Origin: Nitrosopumilus sp. LS_AOA
GTDB taxonomy: Archaea; Thermoproteota; Nitrososphaeria; Nitrososphaerales; Nitrosopumilaceae
Assembly (NCBI GenBank): GCA_001543015.1
Contig: LFLC01000008.1
Coordinates: 1-64,000 of the forward strand
Direction of reading: 5' to 3'
Length of the DNA: 64,000 nucleotides
The translations under genes and the position numbers were made by a program. The notes under the pieces are model-generated. The model had not been told where the DNA came from. It searched no databases and saw nothing but the letters and a program-made list of their open reading frames with translations. Numbering within the stretch: the first letter of the stretch is position 1; each line of letters starts with the position of its first letter. Below are positions 1 through 8,960 of this stretch, piece by piece.

Positions 1-15
1 CTTATGTAAGAAACA

Positions 16-696
16 ATGTGTAAAAATGAATCCTTAGAAGATCCATATTTCTCAAGTCCCGATAACTTCACAGAACCCTCTGATGGTATTCGTTACAACC
101 CTGAAACCCCCGAGTTTTCAGCATCCACATCTTTACTATCTGATATGGTACAAAAACACATAGATGAGGTAGGGGCAGATAAAGTGGCAATTATCTATCT
201 GGGATTTGGTGAAGTACTACAGTTTTTCCAGTCATCAGCTACACATGACACATTAAATGATGTCAGGTGGTTTGGTCCAGGTAGTATAACAAAAGAGCAT
301 CGATTAATTAATGATCCAATAGGATTAGAGTTTTCAACTAATGTATCCTTCACAACAGTTCAGGTCGGAGTATCAAAAAACCCCACATATGAACATGTAC
401 AGGAATATCTGATTAATACCATGGGTAAGACACCAAACACCTTTGTGCATTCCTCATATGACGCAGTATGGTTAGTAGGATTATCAATGTTGGAATCACA
501 GAGCAGTGATGCAAGTGAGATAAAAAAGGTGATGATAAATGTGGCAAATAGTTACAGCGGTGCAATTGGTCCTGTAAAGTTAAATGAGGCAGGAGATTTA
601 GCCCAGGCAAACTATGAGGTCTGGGGAATTCGTGATGGTACCTGGATTCTACTAGGCCAGTATAACCATTCAGATGATTCTATTACACTTAGTTAA
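16..696 (+). pseudogene. Truncated substrate-binding protein of a branched-chain amino-acid type ABC transporter (C-terminal half)
   Basis: The 226-residue product reads like the C-terminal half of a periplasmic-binding (Leu/Ile/Val-BP, Peripla_BP_6) protein: a second-lobe stretch (DKVAIIYLGFGEV), the hinge-like SYDAVWLVGLSML and a terminal DGTWILLGQY. Family members are roughly 380-450 residues with an N-terminal signal or lipoprotein segment, and neither is present here. An in-frame stop lies just upstream (7-9), and the other two forward frames also close within the first 40 bases, so the missing half is not simply read from another frame inside the window. It sits beside livF/G/H/M genes, which fits a binding protein for that transporter. 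It could be a decayed gene, or the product of a frameshift whose other part lies left of the window. The 3' end overlaps the convergent livF by 8 nt. Confidence 0.6.
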
Positions 697-1405
697 TCCC
701 GAGATATAGTTTTCCTAGTTCTTTATGTTCTAATAGAGTATCAGGTTTTCCTGAAAATACGTTTTTACCGTTTGCCAACAAATACACATAATCTGCAATG
801 TGTAGTGCGCGTTTTACGTTTTGCTCAACCATGATTATGGTAATACCATATTTTTCTTTTATCTGAACTAATTTTGATAATACCTCGTCTGCTAGTTTTG
901 GGGATAGACTTGCAGTCGGCTCATCAAATAGTATGACTTTTGGTCGTCTAATTAATGCCATACCCATTGCAAGCATCTGTCGTTGTCCCCCACTGAGAAC
1001 CTCTGCCTTTCCTTGAATTTTTTCTAGTACTGGGAATGTCTCAAATATTTCAGGCAGTCTTGATAGGGTATCATTAGTTGGTATGGTGAATGAGGCCATT
1101 AACAAATTCTCTTTAATTGTAAGGTTTGCAAATACATTGTTTATCTGCGGCAGATATGCTATTTTTTTGCGCGATATGGTGTGTGGTGATAGACCAGTAA
1201 TGTTTTGAGTATTGTATAAAATATCCCCCGCATACACAGAGCACAAACCAAAGATACTTTTGAGTAACGTTGACTTGCCACTCCCATTAGGTCCTATGAT
1301 AATAGTTATCTTCCCTTTTAATGCCTCAAAGTTAACGCCATAAAGAACATGCGACTTTGCATACCCTGCATTTAGATTATTTACCGAGATAACAGAGTCT
1401 ACCAT
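689..1405 (-). CDS. livF: ABC transporter ATP-binding protein, LivF type
   Basis: This is one of the two ATPase subunits that power import of branched-chain amino acids or related amides/urea. It has Walker A GPNGSGKST (about residues 38-46), signature LSGGQRQM and Walker B VILFDEP, followed by a switch-His region (IIMVEQN), at the usual LivF length of about 235-240 residues. The ORF track start adds eight residues. I prefer the ATG at 1405, one base after the livG stop, because it gives the normal LivF start (VISVNNLNAGY). It is co-transcribed with livG and divergent from the permease genes. The transported substrate cannot be read from the sequence. Confidence 0.9.
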   Translation of the reverse strand: MVDSVISVNNLNAGYAKSHVLYGVNFEALKGKITIIIGPNGSGKSTLLKSIFGLCSVYAGDILYNTQNITGLSPHTISRKKIAYLPQINNVFANLTIKENLLMASFTIPTNDTLSRLPEIFETFPVLEKIQGKAEVLSGGQRQMLAMGMALIRRPKVILFDEPTASLSPKLADEVLSKLVQIKEKYGITIIMVEQNVKRALHIADYVYLLANGKNVFSGKPDTLLEHKELGKLYLGIN

Positions 1406-1406
1406 A

Positions 1407-2159
1407 TTACACACCAAGGTATGTCTCAATCACTTTGGGATTTTTTATAATCTCTTGAGGACTTCCCTGAACTATAATTTCCCCCTCATCCATTGCAAAG
1501 ACATGTTCTACATACTGAAATGATATGTCTAGTCTGTGCTCTACTATACAAAATGTAATGTCCTGTGTTTGTGAGATGTTTGATATTTTCTGAAATATCT
1601 CCTTTGCCAATGTTGGGTTTACGCCAGCTATTGGCTCATCCATTAGAATTAATTTGGCTCCTGACATTATGGCACGACCAAGTTCTAACAATTTCTGCTG
1701 ACCTCCACTAAGGTTTTGCGATATTGTATCTTTTTTTTCTGTCAACCCAACCATTTTCATAACCTCTGTTGCTCTTTTCATGATTTTTTTTTCATCTTTA
1801 TGCCATGTACTAGTTGGTGCATACACAAATGACTCCCCAGAGTTCTCATCAGAGGAGAATAAAAGATTCTCAAATGTTGTTAATGTAATAAATGGTTGTG
1901 GTATCTGCCATGTGCGAACTATCCCTGTCTTGTATGTCTCGTATAGTCCCTTTTTTGTTATATCATTATTCTCATACATTATACTACCACCATCAGGTTT
2001 TAGCATTCCAGAAATTACATTAATTAAAGTGGTTTTACCACAACCGTTTGGTCCTATCATCTGGTATATCTTACCTTTTTGCAGTGACATGTTAATTCCA
2101 TTTAAAACTGGGTTCCCCCCAAAGTGCTTGTACACATTATTAACAATTAATACACTCAT
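1407..2159 (-). CDS. livG: ABC transporter ATP-binding protein, LivG type
   Basis: Second ATPase of the same transporter. Walker A is GPNGCGKTT, the signature is LSGGQQKLLELGRA, Walker B is LILMDEP, followed by IAGVNP, a sequence typical of LivG. At 250 residues it matches the family. The ATG at 2159 is only 55 nt from the divergent livH start, so both promoters must lie in that gap. It is the first gene of a two-gene minus-strand operon with livF. Confidence 0.92.
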   Translation of the reverse strand: MSVLIVNNVYKHFGGNPVLNGINMSLQKGKIYQMIGPNGCGKTTLINVISGMLKPDGGSIMYENNDITKKGLYETYKTGIVRTWQIPQPFITLTTFENLLFSSDENSGESFVYAPTSTWHKDEKKIMKRATEVMKMVGLTEKKDTISQNLSGGQQKLLELGRAIMSGAKLILMDEPIAGVNPTLAKEIFQKISNISQTQDITFCIVEHRLDISFQYVEHVFAMDEGEIIVQGSPQEIIKNPKVIETYLGV

Positions 2160-2214
2160 AACTGATTATATTCAGAGACAATATAAAATAAGGGTTTTCA
2201 ATGGATTATAGATA
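2160..2214. promoter_or_regulatory. Divergent promoter between livG and livH
   Basis: This 55-nt gap holds an AT-rich TATA-like stretch (caatataaaataag, near 2180-2192) about 27 nt before the livH TTG, suggesting a leaderless or nearly leaderless plus-strand transcript. An imperfect dyad, CTGA-ttatat-TCAG (2162-2175), sits next to the livG start and may be an operator or part of the minus-strand TATA box. This is inferred from spacing and motif only. Confidence 0.45.
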
Positions 2215-3132
2215 TTGATAGATCCGATTTTCTCTGATGCTATCATATTTGCTAGTCTTTTGGCGTTACTATCAATAGGGTTAACCTTAACATATCTAAC
2301 AACTAGAGTGCCAAACTTTGCACACGCATCCTTTGCCACAATTGGTGTATACATTGCTTTAGTAACATCCCAAATATGGAATGCCAGTCCCTACCTTGCA
2401 ATACCGATATCATTTGTAATATCTGGATTAGTGGCAGTCTCACTATACCTATTCATTCTAAAGCCGTTGATACGAAAGGGCGCATCATATGCCATACAAA
2501 TGATTGCAACTCTAGCCTTTGATTTGATAATTATTGCATTACTAAATATTTCAGCTGATTACATTATACGAACATACCAGGTACTATCAAGAGAGTTTAC
2601 ACTGCGAAGTTATGATGAGCAGTTTTTGGGGTTGCCCTTATTGGTGTTTGTCGCACCTATTACAATTGCAGTACTTGCAATAACTCTACATGTAATTATG
2701 AAAAAGACAAAGTTTGGAATTGCAATGAGGGCATCTACTGCAAACTCTGATCTTGCAGAGACAGTTGGAATTAATGTAAATCTGATATACTGTGTGTCCT
2801 GGTTGTTAGGGGGAGGAATTGCAGGAATTGCAGGGGCTCTAATGTCTTTGTGGTTTTTGGGGGATCCGAATTTAGGACCACAACTAATCCCCTCAGTATT
2901 TGCTGCAAGTATAGTTGGAGGATTTTTTAGCATTTATGGAGCGATAGCTGGCGGAATCCTTGTAGGATTAACTGAGGTTTTAGGGACAAGATATTTGGCA
3001 GGAGAGTTTGGTGCATGGCTCATTGCGTATCGTCCACTAGTACCACTAATTTTTATTGTGGTGACATTATTTTTAGCACCAAAAGGAATTGCTGGGATTA
3101 ACTGGTCAAAGTTGAGAAAAATATGGCACTAG
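2215..3132 (+). CDS. livH: ABC transporter permease, LivH type
   Basis: Integral membrane subunit with about eight hydrophobic helices. It carries the LivH-type segment LTLTYLTTRVPNFAHASFATIGVY near the N-terminus and the conserved FGIAMRASTANSDLAETVGIN loop, the ATPase-coupling region of this permease family. It starts with TTG; no ATG gives a sensible N-terminus. The 3' end overlaps livM by 10 nt, which suggests translational coupling. Together with livM it forms the membrane channel served by LivF and LivG. Confidence 0.9.
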   Translation: MIDPIFSDAIIFASLLALLSIGLTLTYLTTRVPNFAHASFATIGVYIALVTSQIWNASPYLAIPISFVISGLVAVSLYLFILKPLIRKGASYAIQMIATLAFDLIIIALLNISADYIIRTYQVLSREFTLRSYDEQFLGLPLLVFVAPITIAVLAITLHVIMKKTKFGIAMRASTANSDLAETVGINVNLIYCVSWLLGGGIAGIAGALMSLWFLGDPNLGPQLIPSVFAASIVGGFFSIYGAIAGGILVGLTEVLGTRYLAGEFGAWLIAYRPLVPLIFIVVTLFLAPKGIAGINWSKLRKIWH

Positions 3133-4163
3133 AACCTGAGGTAATATTTCTAGTTGATTTACTTGCAATATTTGCAATCTATGTAATTGTTAATTTGAGT
3201 TTAAACATGGAGTTTGGATATACTGGAATTCCAAACTTTGGTAAGGTACTAGCAGTAGGGGCAGGAGCTTTTGTTGCAGCATCAATTCCTGGTAGAATAT
3301 TTGCAAGTATTGCAGGGATTAAAGGAGATTACATTACAGAGAATTTACTTATCGTATCTCAGATTAATTTATGGCTTGTTGATAATGTGGGAATTGGCTT
3401 TGCAGTATTCTTTTTGACACTAGGTGTTGCAGGTATTGTTGGCGGAGGTCTAGGATTGGTAACCTCATACCCTGTAATCCGACTACGTGGGGATTATCTG
3501 GCAATAACATTACTAGCCTTTGGGGAGAGTATCAGAATTATTGGAAATAACTTTACACCTCTAGTTGGCGGGACACTAGGAGTCCAGGTACCAGACCCGT
3601 TATCATTTTTACCTAATGAGTTGAGATTTCCTGTAGCTACCATTGGTCTGGTAAGTATAGCTGCAGTCGTTTACCTGTACAGTGAAAAGATGATGCGCTC
3701 ACCACTAGGTAGAATGATGAAGGCCATCCGTGATAATGAGATAGTAGCTGCATCTTTAGGAAAGGATACTGCAAAGATTAGAATTAAAGTAATAATTGTA
3801 TCAGCTGGGTTAGCTGCAATTGGTGGGGCATTATACGCATTTTATGTCGGGGGGACAATAGCATTTGCATACGATAGGGCTAGCTGGACATTTTGGCCAT
3901 TTTTAATGATTCTGATAGGAGGACTTGCAAATAACAAGGGAGTGTTAATTGGTACTCTAATATTTGTGGTACTACGTAAGGTTATCATATATTTTAAGGA
4001 CTCTTTTGAGGGGTATGTCCCCTTTGATGTTGTATGGCTAGACTTTTTATTGTTAGGTGGAATATTACTTGCAGTGTTACTGTATAGACCACAGGGGATA
4101 TTTCCTCAAAAACCAACTGGTATAGTGTATAGTAATGTAGCGTGGTATAGGAAACTATTCTAA
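3123..4163 (+). CDS. livM: ABC transporter permease, LivM type
   Basis: Partner permease of livH, 346 residues with multiple membrane helices. The family segment LNMEFGYTGIPNFGKVLAVGAGAF near the N-terminus, the RLRGDYLAITLLAFGESIRI motif and the loop SPLGRMMKAIRDNEIVAASLG place it in the LivM group. The ATG lies inside the end of livH. Its last residues (YRPQGIFPQKP) are a usual LivM ending. The operon appears to finish here. Confidence 0.9.
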   Translation: MALEPEVIFLVDLLAIFAIYVIVNLSLNMEFGYTGIPNFGKVLAVGAGAFVAASIPGRIFASIAGIKGDYITENLLIVSQINLWLVDNVGIGFAVFFLTLGVAGIVGGGLGLVTSYPVIRLRGDYLAITLLAFGESIRIIGNNFTPLVGGTLGVQVPDPLSFLPNELRFPVATIGLVSIAAVVYLYSEKMMRSPLGRMMKAIRDNEIVAASLGKDTAKIRIKVIIVSAGLAAIGGALYAFYVGGTIAFAYDRASWTFWPFLMILIGGLANNKGVLIGTLIFVVLRKVIIYFKDSFEGYVPFDVVWLDFLLLGGILLAVLLYRPQGIFPQKPTGIVYSNVAWYRKLF

Positions 4164-4200
4164 GTTTAATTCACTTGCAAATGTGGGGTATATTTTTTGC

Positions 4201-4464
4201 ATGATTGCATTTAATTCAAATCTTATTCCAATTGATTCAGAAAATAAATTTACGATAAAGTTTGATGCTGATAGAGTGTTAGACATTAAACCATACAAAA
4301 ACACTGGAAAATATGAGATTATTCTAAGAGGACCTGCACAAAAACTTAAAATCCCCATAAAACTATCTAGTAATAATCCAAATTTAGCACCTCAAGGGCC
4401 AAAATATTCAAGTAAAAGTTTGTTTGATGGTGCTGATAAATTAGAGGATATATTTCCTCGATGA
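4201..4464 (+). CDS. Small conserved-looking protein of unknown function
   Basis: This gene encodes an 87-residue soluble protein. The ORF track extends to a GTG at 4183, but the ATG at 4201 is a more usual start. The middle (KFTIKFDADRVLDIKPYKNTGKYEIILRGPAQKLKIPI) alternates hydrophobic and polar residues like a beta-rich fold, and the C-terminus is polar. No motif was recognised. It lies 37 nt after livM on the same strand and could be its last operon member. The opposite-strand ORF here is read as a shadow. Confidence 0.55.
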   Translation: MIAFNSNLIPIDSENKFTIKFDADRVLDIKPYKNTGKYEIILRGPAQKLKIPIKLSSNNPNLAPQGPKYSSKSLFDGADKLEDIFPR

Positions 4465-4516
4465 ATACTTTTTTTATAAAATATATTTAAACTCATTTGC
4501 AGTGTTGCAGTTTTAG

Positions 4517-4528
4517 TTCGATACCCTC
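4517..4528 (+). repeat. Intergenic 12-mer TTCGATACCCTC (copy 1)
   Basis: This 12-mer lies 53 nt downstream of the preceding stop codon in the 204-nt gap before the accessory genes. An exact copy is at 19840-19851 and a one-mismatch copy (TTCGATTCCCTC) at 16033-16044, all intergenic. It resembles a tRNA T-loop (TTCGA) but no cloverleaf can be built here. Its function is unknown. Confidence 0.4.
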
Positions 4529-4668
4529 TTTTGAAATTCTCTTAAGGCGAATTGTATATTTGGTTCAAATCTATATGGATAATTTAGTTCGAATCCTTAC
4601 AGTCCTTCTGTGATTTATCCTTAGAAGATATTGGAAAAGATGATTAATCCTGTAATTATTCACATAAT

Positions 4669-5430
4669 ATGAATAAAATTAATTTTAGTTTATGTATAAT
4701 TTTGATAATAAGCATTTCAATATTATTGGGGATAAGTTACAATGTGTACGATGAAAAAGAAAATTCAAGTCTTATTTTACCAAAATTTATCTTTGAAAAT
4801 GAATTTATTCAACAAGTGATTTTAATTAGCATTCCAACAGCAAGTGCTTTTATCACATCTCTTTATATCACAAATACTTGGCAAATAAGAAAAGAAAAAC
4901 TTGAACTTCAGAGAAAAATTTTGGGTGAAGTTGATGATTCCATTGTCAATTGCCTTCAAATTTTAAAAAATTTTGATAGAATGTTGTGGAGTAAATATAC
5001 GATAGTAAACACAACCACTGAAACAACAGAGACTAAAGAAAAAACAACAGAGACTAAAGAAAAAACAACAGAGACTAAACTCTATGAAACAAAATTCCCA
5101 TCAGAAGAATCAGAATATCCTAATCCAAAATTTGAAAAAGAACATGATCTTTTTCTCATAAATTATGCTGATAAAACATTAGAATTATGGAAATTTTCGT
5201 CTACCATAAAGCTGTATTTTAAGAAGAATCTTTTTGATGATTTTAATAAAATTGTAAAAAGTTTAGATCCTACACATGGTGAATTAGAGAAATTGTATAA
5301 TTCAAAAAATGAATCTGAATTTGATTTGTTTCATAAGCAATTCATGTCAAAAAGAAAAACAATTGAATCACAAATTATAAAATTCAAAGAAGATTTAGTC
5401 CAAGGAAAAATTAATAAATTAAATGTTTAA
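4669..5430 (+). CDS. Membrane-anchored protein of unknown function with a TTETKEK repeat
   Basis: The 253-residue product has two predicted N-terminal membrane helices (SLCIILIISISILLGISYNVY and QQVILISIPTASAFITSLYI), then a long charged cytosolic part likely to be helical. A 7-residue unit (TTETKEK, 21 nt) repeats about 2.7 times near residue 115. No enzyme motif was recognised. The stop codon overlaps that of the convergent 1112-residue gene by 3 bases. It is the first gene of the accessory stretch. Confidence 0.7.
   Translation: MNKINFSLCIILIISISILLGISYNVYDEKENSSLILPKFIFENEFIQQVILISIPTASAFITSLYITNTWQIRKEKLELQRKILGEVDDSIVNCLQILKNFDRMLWSKYTIVNTTTETTETKEKTTETKEKTTETKLYETKFPSEESEYPNPKFEKEHDLFLINYADKTLELWKFSSTIKLYFKKNLFDDFNKIVKSLDPTHGELEKLYNSKNESEFDLFHKQFMSKRKTIESQIIKFKEDLVQGKINKLNV
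5026..5080 (+). repeat. Short in-frame tandem repeat, 21-nt unit (TTETKEK)
   Basis: Near-identical 21-nt units (acaacagagactaaagaaaa plus one base) are repeated about 2.7 times inside the preceding membrane protein gene. They encode a hydrophilic linker between the membrane part and the C-terminal domain, and are likely to vary in number between strains. Confidence 0.7.
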
Positions 5431-8400
5431 TCCAGGAATTTTCTAAATTCTTCATACCCTAATGAGCCCAGAAAATTTATTATTTCTTTCATTTTTTCTA
5501 TTGCAGATTCATGCTTTGTTTCAAGTATTAATGGAAATACATTTTCAAAATGTCTCAACATAGTATACATTTCTCTTTCGGTTTGATAATGTTTAATCAT
5601 TTTACCAACACTTTCAATAGTTTGGAGAGGATATTCTTCTGCAAATGTTTCTAATTCTTCAGGAACCCAATATATCGGCGAGATTTTTCCTTTTGTTTTA
5701 TCGAGAATTGAATTTAATAATTTGATTCGTTCTGATCTTGACATTAAAGGATTCAAAAATAACCATCCTGCACTAGGATTTGATTTTATTTTTGAATATG
5801 ATAATAATTTAGAGATATTCATTTTTGGCGAAGTCTCACCTTTCCAATCTTTTAATGCTCTTCCAATCCATGCAAGATAATCTTCTAATGATTGAGGATC
5901 AGATTTTTCTAGAAAATATTCGAATAATTCATCGCTCCTATTGAGATTATGAAGATAAACTAATCCAATTTGTTGAGCAAATCGTTGTTGGGAATCATTT
6001 AATGAAGTATCTGCCCTTTTACCGTAATTTTCAATTCTATACAAATATTCATCAAATAATGCATTGAAGCTTTTTTGATAAAGTTGTTGGAATGTGTATG
6101 CCTCCCAAGATGCATTCCCAGCTTTGACATGTTGTTTATTGTGGGTGAAAATTAAATTAATTTTTGACTTTGTCCACTCATCATCTAATGCCAATAGATT
6201 ATAGAAATTATGGCCCAAAACTGCATGTATGGAAATAGATTGTTTTTGTTCCTGATTTAACATTGATTCTAAGAGAATTTTAACTTCAGGAACAAGTTCA
6301 GTAGGTGTTGAACCAGATTTCTTTAATCCATGATAACACCATACAGCATATTGCATTAGAGCATGACTTAATCTTCCAATACTACTGTTGATAGAAATCC
6401 CCATTGCGTCCCAATTTTTATCTGGATAGTTTTCAGACCAAATTGTATCTGGAGGTGCAATTTCTATAGCCTTGTTCAATATTTTCCAAATTCTGTCTCG
6501 GAAAGTAAATGGAATTGTAGTTTCATTATGAAGTAAATTATTCTGTAATAAATCTCCAAAATAATCCAATATTAAATCCAACATTTGGATTTCTCTTGGA
6601 GGAGAAGTAATTATCACATGTTCACAAAATGTTAAAATTGCATCCCAATCTAATTTTTTATTTTTTATTTTAGATAATCCATCTAAAAATCTAAAATGAA
6701 CGACTCCTGGACATACTATTAATTCAGTTGCATGTTTAGAATACTCTTCAGGGTTTTTCTCCACGTATTCTTTGAAAGTTCTCCCCGTTCCATCCTCTTC
6801 TAAGAAAATGCCTTCTGGAATCTTATACTGTTTTAAAAATTCTATTACTTGTTCAACTGTCATGTCTTCAGTTAAATCTGAAGATTCTTTAATTTGTGAA
6901 AATGATTCATGGTAACTAACAAATTCTGTCAAATTAGATCTTCCATATTGTTTTACAAGAGAATCATACTCTTCTTGTAATTCAGGTAGATGTTCTATGA
7001 TTGGAGAGAGTTTTTCTATTCTCCAATGTTTTTTGTATACCTCAAATTCTTCTTGGTTCCCACTAAATTTATCAAAGTTTGGACCTTTTGAAATAACATC
7101 CAAAATTATTTTTTTATTTTCAGATTTTAAATGAGGAAAACCATTTTTCAACATATGGTAGTATTCGTGTCTAAAACTACCCTTTTCAAAATACTCTACA
7201 CTTAATCGATTAACTTCTTCAATAAACTCCGAAGGATATTTTCCAATAAAATAAAGTTCTAATCTTCTAAAAATGTAATAATTTTGTTCTGCAAGTACAT
7301 TCAAGGATTTTTTAAGACTGTCAATTCCTGCCCTTTCAGATTTTTCCAGAGTTCTACGTATAGTGGCAACTAAATGAGAGCGTATGTCAAAATCATAATT
7401 TTGTTCATGTTCTTCAATTGCAGGTCTCCAAACAAAGGATATGTCTTGATTCGGATCTTTTTTAGGGTCATGACTAGTTTTGTTTGCAAGCCAATTGGCT
7501 TTAGACAACTTTTTTGCCAAAATTTGAATTACAGCATCATGATTCTTTTCATATAAAACAGGAATATTTTCTTTCAAAATTGTTTCATAAGCATAACGAT
7601 CTATGATACTACGTACATCTTTACGAGAATTAGAACTAATCATATCAGGAATTCCACTATCGATCAATGTGACATCTAAAAGAAAATCACAAAGTTGCAA
7701 AGATGTTTCAAATTCTGATTCAACAAGTTTGATCATTAAATCTGCAAGTTCTCTATCTAGAATTGACATCATTACTCCATCATGCCATTTTTCTTGAATT
7801 GCTTTTTCACCGATTAATTTTCCTAATTTTGGAGGCATTTTGAGTGCAGCACCAACAAAATTTCTCAACACTGTGGAATTTTTTTCTAAAACTTTTTTTG
7901 GAGTTGGAGTTTGTAAAATAATTTCTGCTACTAATTCAGATTTTTCAGAAGCAACACGTTCTAAGTAATAAGACTCAGGCCAAAACGGAAATGAGTATGA
8001 ATTCTGTTTTTTAATTACTTGGGGGATATTTTTAAAATATTTTCCATCAGCAATTAGTACTTCAAGCCAATTTTCATTTGCATGTGTGAAGAAATAATTA
8101 TAAGACTGAGTATTTTTACTCATTAAAAATTCTAATTTTTCTAAATCATTTTTATCTGGACTTGATTTTTTTATAAATTCATCAATTTCTTGAATTACTT
8201 CATAATGAGGTGTTAAAATATGACGCATGAGAGATGTGAATTCTTCTACTTTGGTTAGGTATTCTTGTTCTGAAGGAGAATGACCATGATGGGACACGTT
8301 TGTAAACCATGCGTGTAAGTCGGTAAGTTGTCTGTATGTAAATTGAAGAAAATCTGGAAGGTTTGTTTGAGGATCAGAAATTTTTTGAACTTTTGTTTTA

Positions 8401-8765
8401 AATGTCAAACCTGAAGCTGATGACATAATTTTTGGGTGACGTAATGTAACATTCATTGTTTCTCTCATAGAATGAGCAGATTGTGAAATTCTATCTGGAT
8501 TCTCTTCTATGAAATTTTCAGGGAATGGGTTAGGATCGGTTTGAGAACCTTCATCATCTGAAGTACTTTCTGAAAAAGGGCTTTCTGAAACTTGTGTTTG
8601 AATAGTATTTTTTTGACGTAAAACTATTAGTCCTGAATAATAAATTTTTCCTAAATTTGAATCGATTTTTGTTAATTCTTCAAATACCTTTTTTTCATCA
8701 TCTGAAGAAAAACTAACCACAATGTATGAAAATAATGCTAGAATTAATTTATGTCTATATAACAA
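5427..8765 (-). CDS. Very large helical-repeat protein, possible defence-island type
   Basis: The product is 1112 residues, predominantly helical, with no membrane segment beyond a hydrophobic N-terminus (LILALFSYIVVSF) and no P-loop or other nucleotide motif that I can see. Residues about 225-275 (HANENWLEVL ... FPFWPESYYLERVA) and a later INSSIGRLSHALMQYAVW stretch resemble, from memory, conserved blocks in large uncharacterised bacterial proteins found near defence genes. That link is inference. A low-complexity acidic/serine region follows residue 55. The start is TTG with an in-frame stop a few codons upstream. Its stop codon overlaps the convergent neighbour. Function is unknown; a scaffold or sensor built from HEAT/TPR-like helices is the simplest reading. 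Confidence 0.75.
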   Translation of the reverse strand: MLYRHKLILALFSYIVVSFSSDDEKKVFEELTKIDSNLGKIYYSGLIVLRQKNTIQTQVSESPFSESTSDDEGSQTDPNPFPENFIEENPDRISQSAHSMRETMNVTLRHPKIMSSASGLTFKTKVQKISDPQTNLPDFLQFTYRQLTDLHAWFTNVSHHGHSPSEQEYLTKVEEFTSLMRHILTPHYEVIQEIDEFIKKSSPDKNDLEKLEFLMSKNTQSYNYFFTHANENWLEVLIADGKYFKNIPQVIKKQNSYSFPFWPESYYLERVASEKSELVAEIILQTPTPKKVLEKNSTVLRNFVGAALKMPPKLGKLIGEKAIQEKWHDGVMMSILDRELADLMIKLVESEFETSLQLCDFLLDVTLIDSGIPDMISSNSRKDVRSIIDRYAYETILKENIPVLYEKNHDAVIQILAKKLSKANWLANKTSHDPKKDPNQDISFVWRPAIEEHEQNYDFDIRSHLVATIRRTLEKSERAGIDSLKKSLNVLAEQNYYIFRRLELYFIGKYPSEFIEEVNRLSVEYFEKGSFRHEYYHMLKNGFPHLKSENKKIILDVISKGPNFDKFSGNQEEFEVYKKHWRIEKLSPIIEHLPELQEEYDSLVKQYGRSNLTEFVSYHESFSQIKESSDLTEDMTVEQVIEFLKQYKIPEGIFLEEDGTGRTFKEYVEKNPEEYSKHATELIVCPGVVHFRFLDGLSKIKNKKLDWDAILTFCEHVIITSPPREIQMLDLILDYFGDLLQNNLLHNETTIPFTFRDRIWKILNKAIEIAPPDTIWSENYPDKNWDAMGISINSSIGRLSHALMQYAVWCYHGLKKSGSTPTELVPEVKILLESMLNQEQKQSISIHAVLGHNFYNLLALDDEWTKSKINLIFTHNKQHVKAGNASWEAYTFQQLYQKSFNALFDEYLYRIENYGKRADTSLNDSQQRFAQQIGLVYLHNLNRSDELFEYFLEKSDPQSLEDYLAWIGRALKDWKGETSPKMNISKLLSYSKIKSNPSAGWLFLNPLMSRSERIKLLNSILDKTKGKISPIYWVPEELETFAEEYPLQTIESVGKMIKHYQTEREMYTMLRHFENVFPLILETKHESAIEKMKEIINFLGSLGYEEFRKFLD

Positions 8766-8808
8766 GTGACTAGATAGTCATCATGTTGATTTGTATTGGA
8801 AATGAATC

Positions 8809-8865
8809 ATGAAAAGATTAAAAGAATTTTATGAAATGCTTGAATTAGAAGAGAACAAAAAATGA
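8809..8865 (+). other. Possible 18-residue leader ORF, overlapped ATGA-style on both sides
   Basis: The ORF encodes MKRLKEFYEMLELEENKK. Its start overlaps the stop of a 9-residue ORF (8783-8812) as ATGA, and its stop overlaps the ATG at 8862 as ATGA. This could be a chain of short coupled leaders, a decayed coding region broken by frameshifts, or chance. Nothing beyond the arrangement supports translation. Confidence 0.2.
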
Positions 8866-8960
8866 AAGGAAAACCTGAAGTCCTAAATGTTGATCACAAA
8901 ACTTGGAAACAAATCTGTCATGCTACTCTATACAACAGTCATTATATTTTGGAATCCGTC

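Noticed and set aside
2172-2354. Minus-strand ORF inside livH
   Set aside because: It lies wholly across the livH start in antisense and shows no family features.
4155-4358. Minus-strand 67-residue ORF
   Set aside because: It overlaps the more plausible plus-strand ORF and the end of livM, and its product has no recognisable features.
4580-4610. TTAGTTCGAATCC resembling a tRNA T-arm
   Set aside because: The flanking bases do not pair into a T-stem, and no acceptor or anticodon arm can be built around it.
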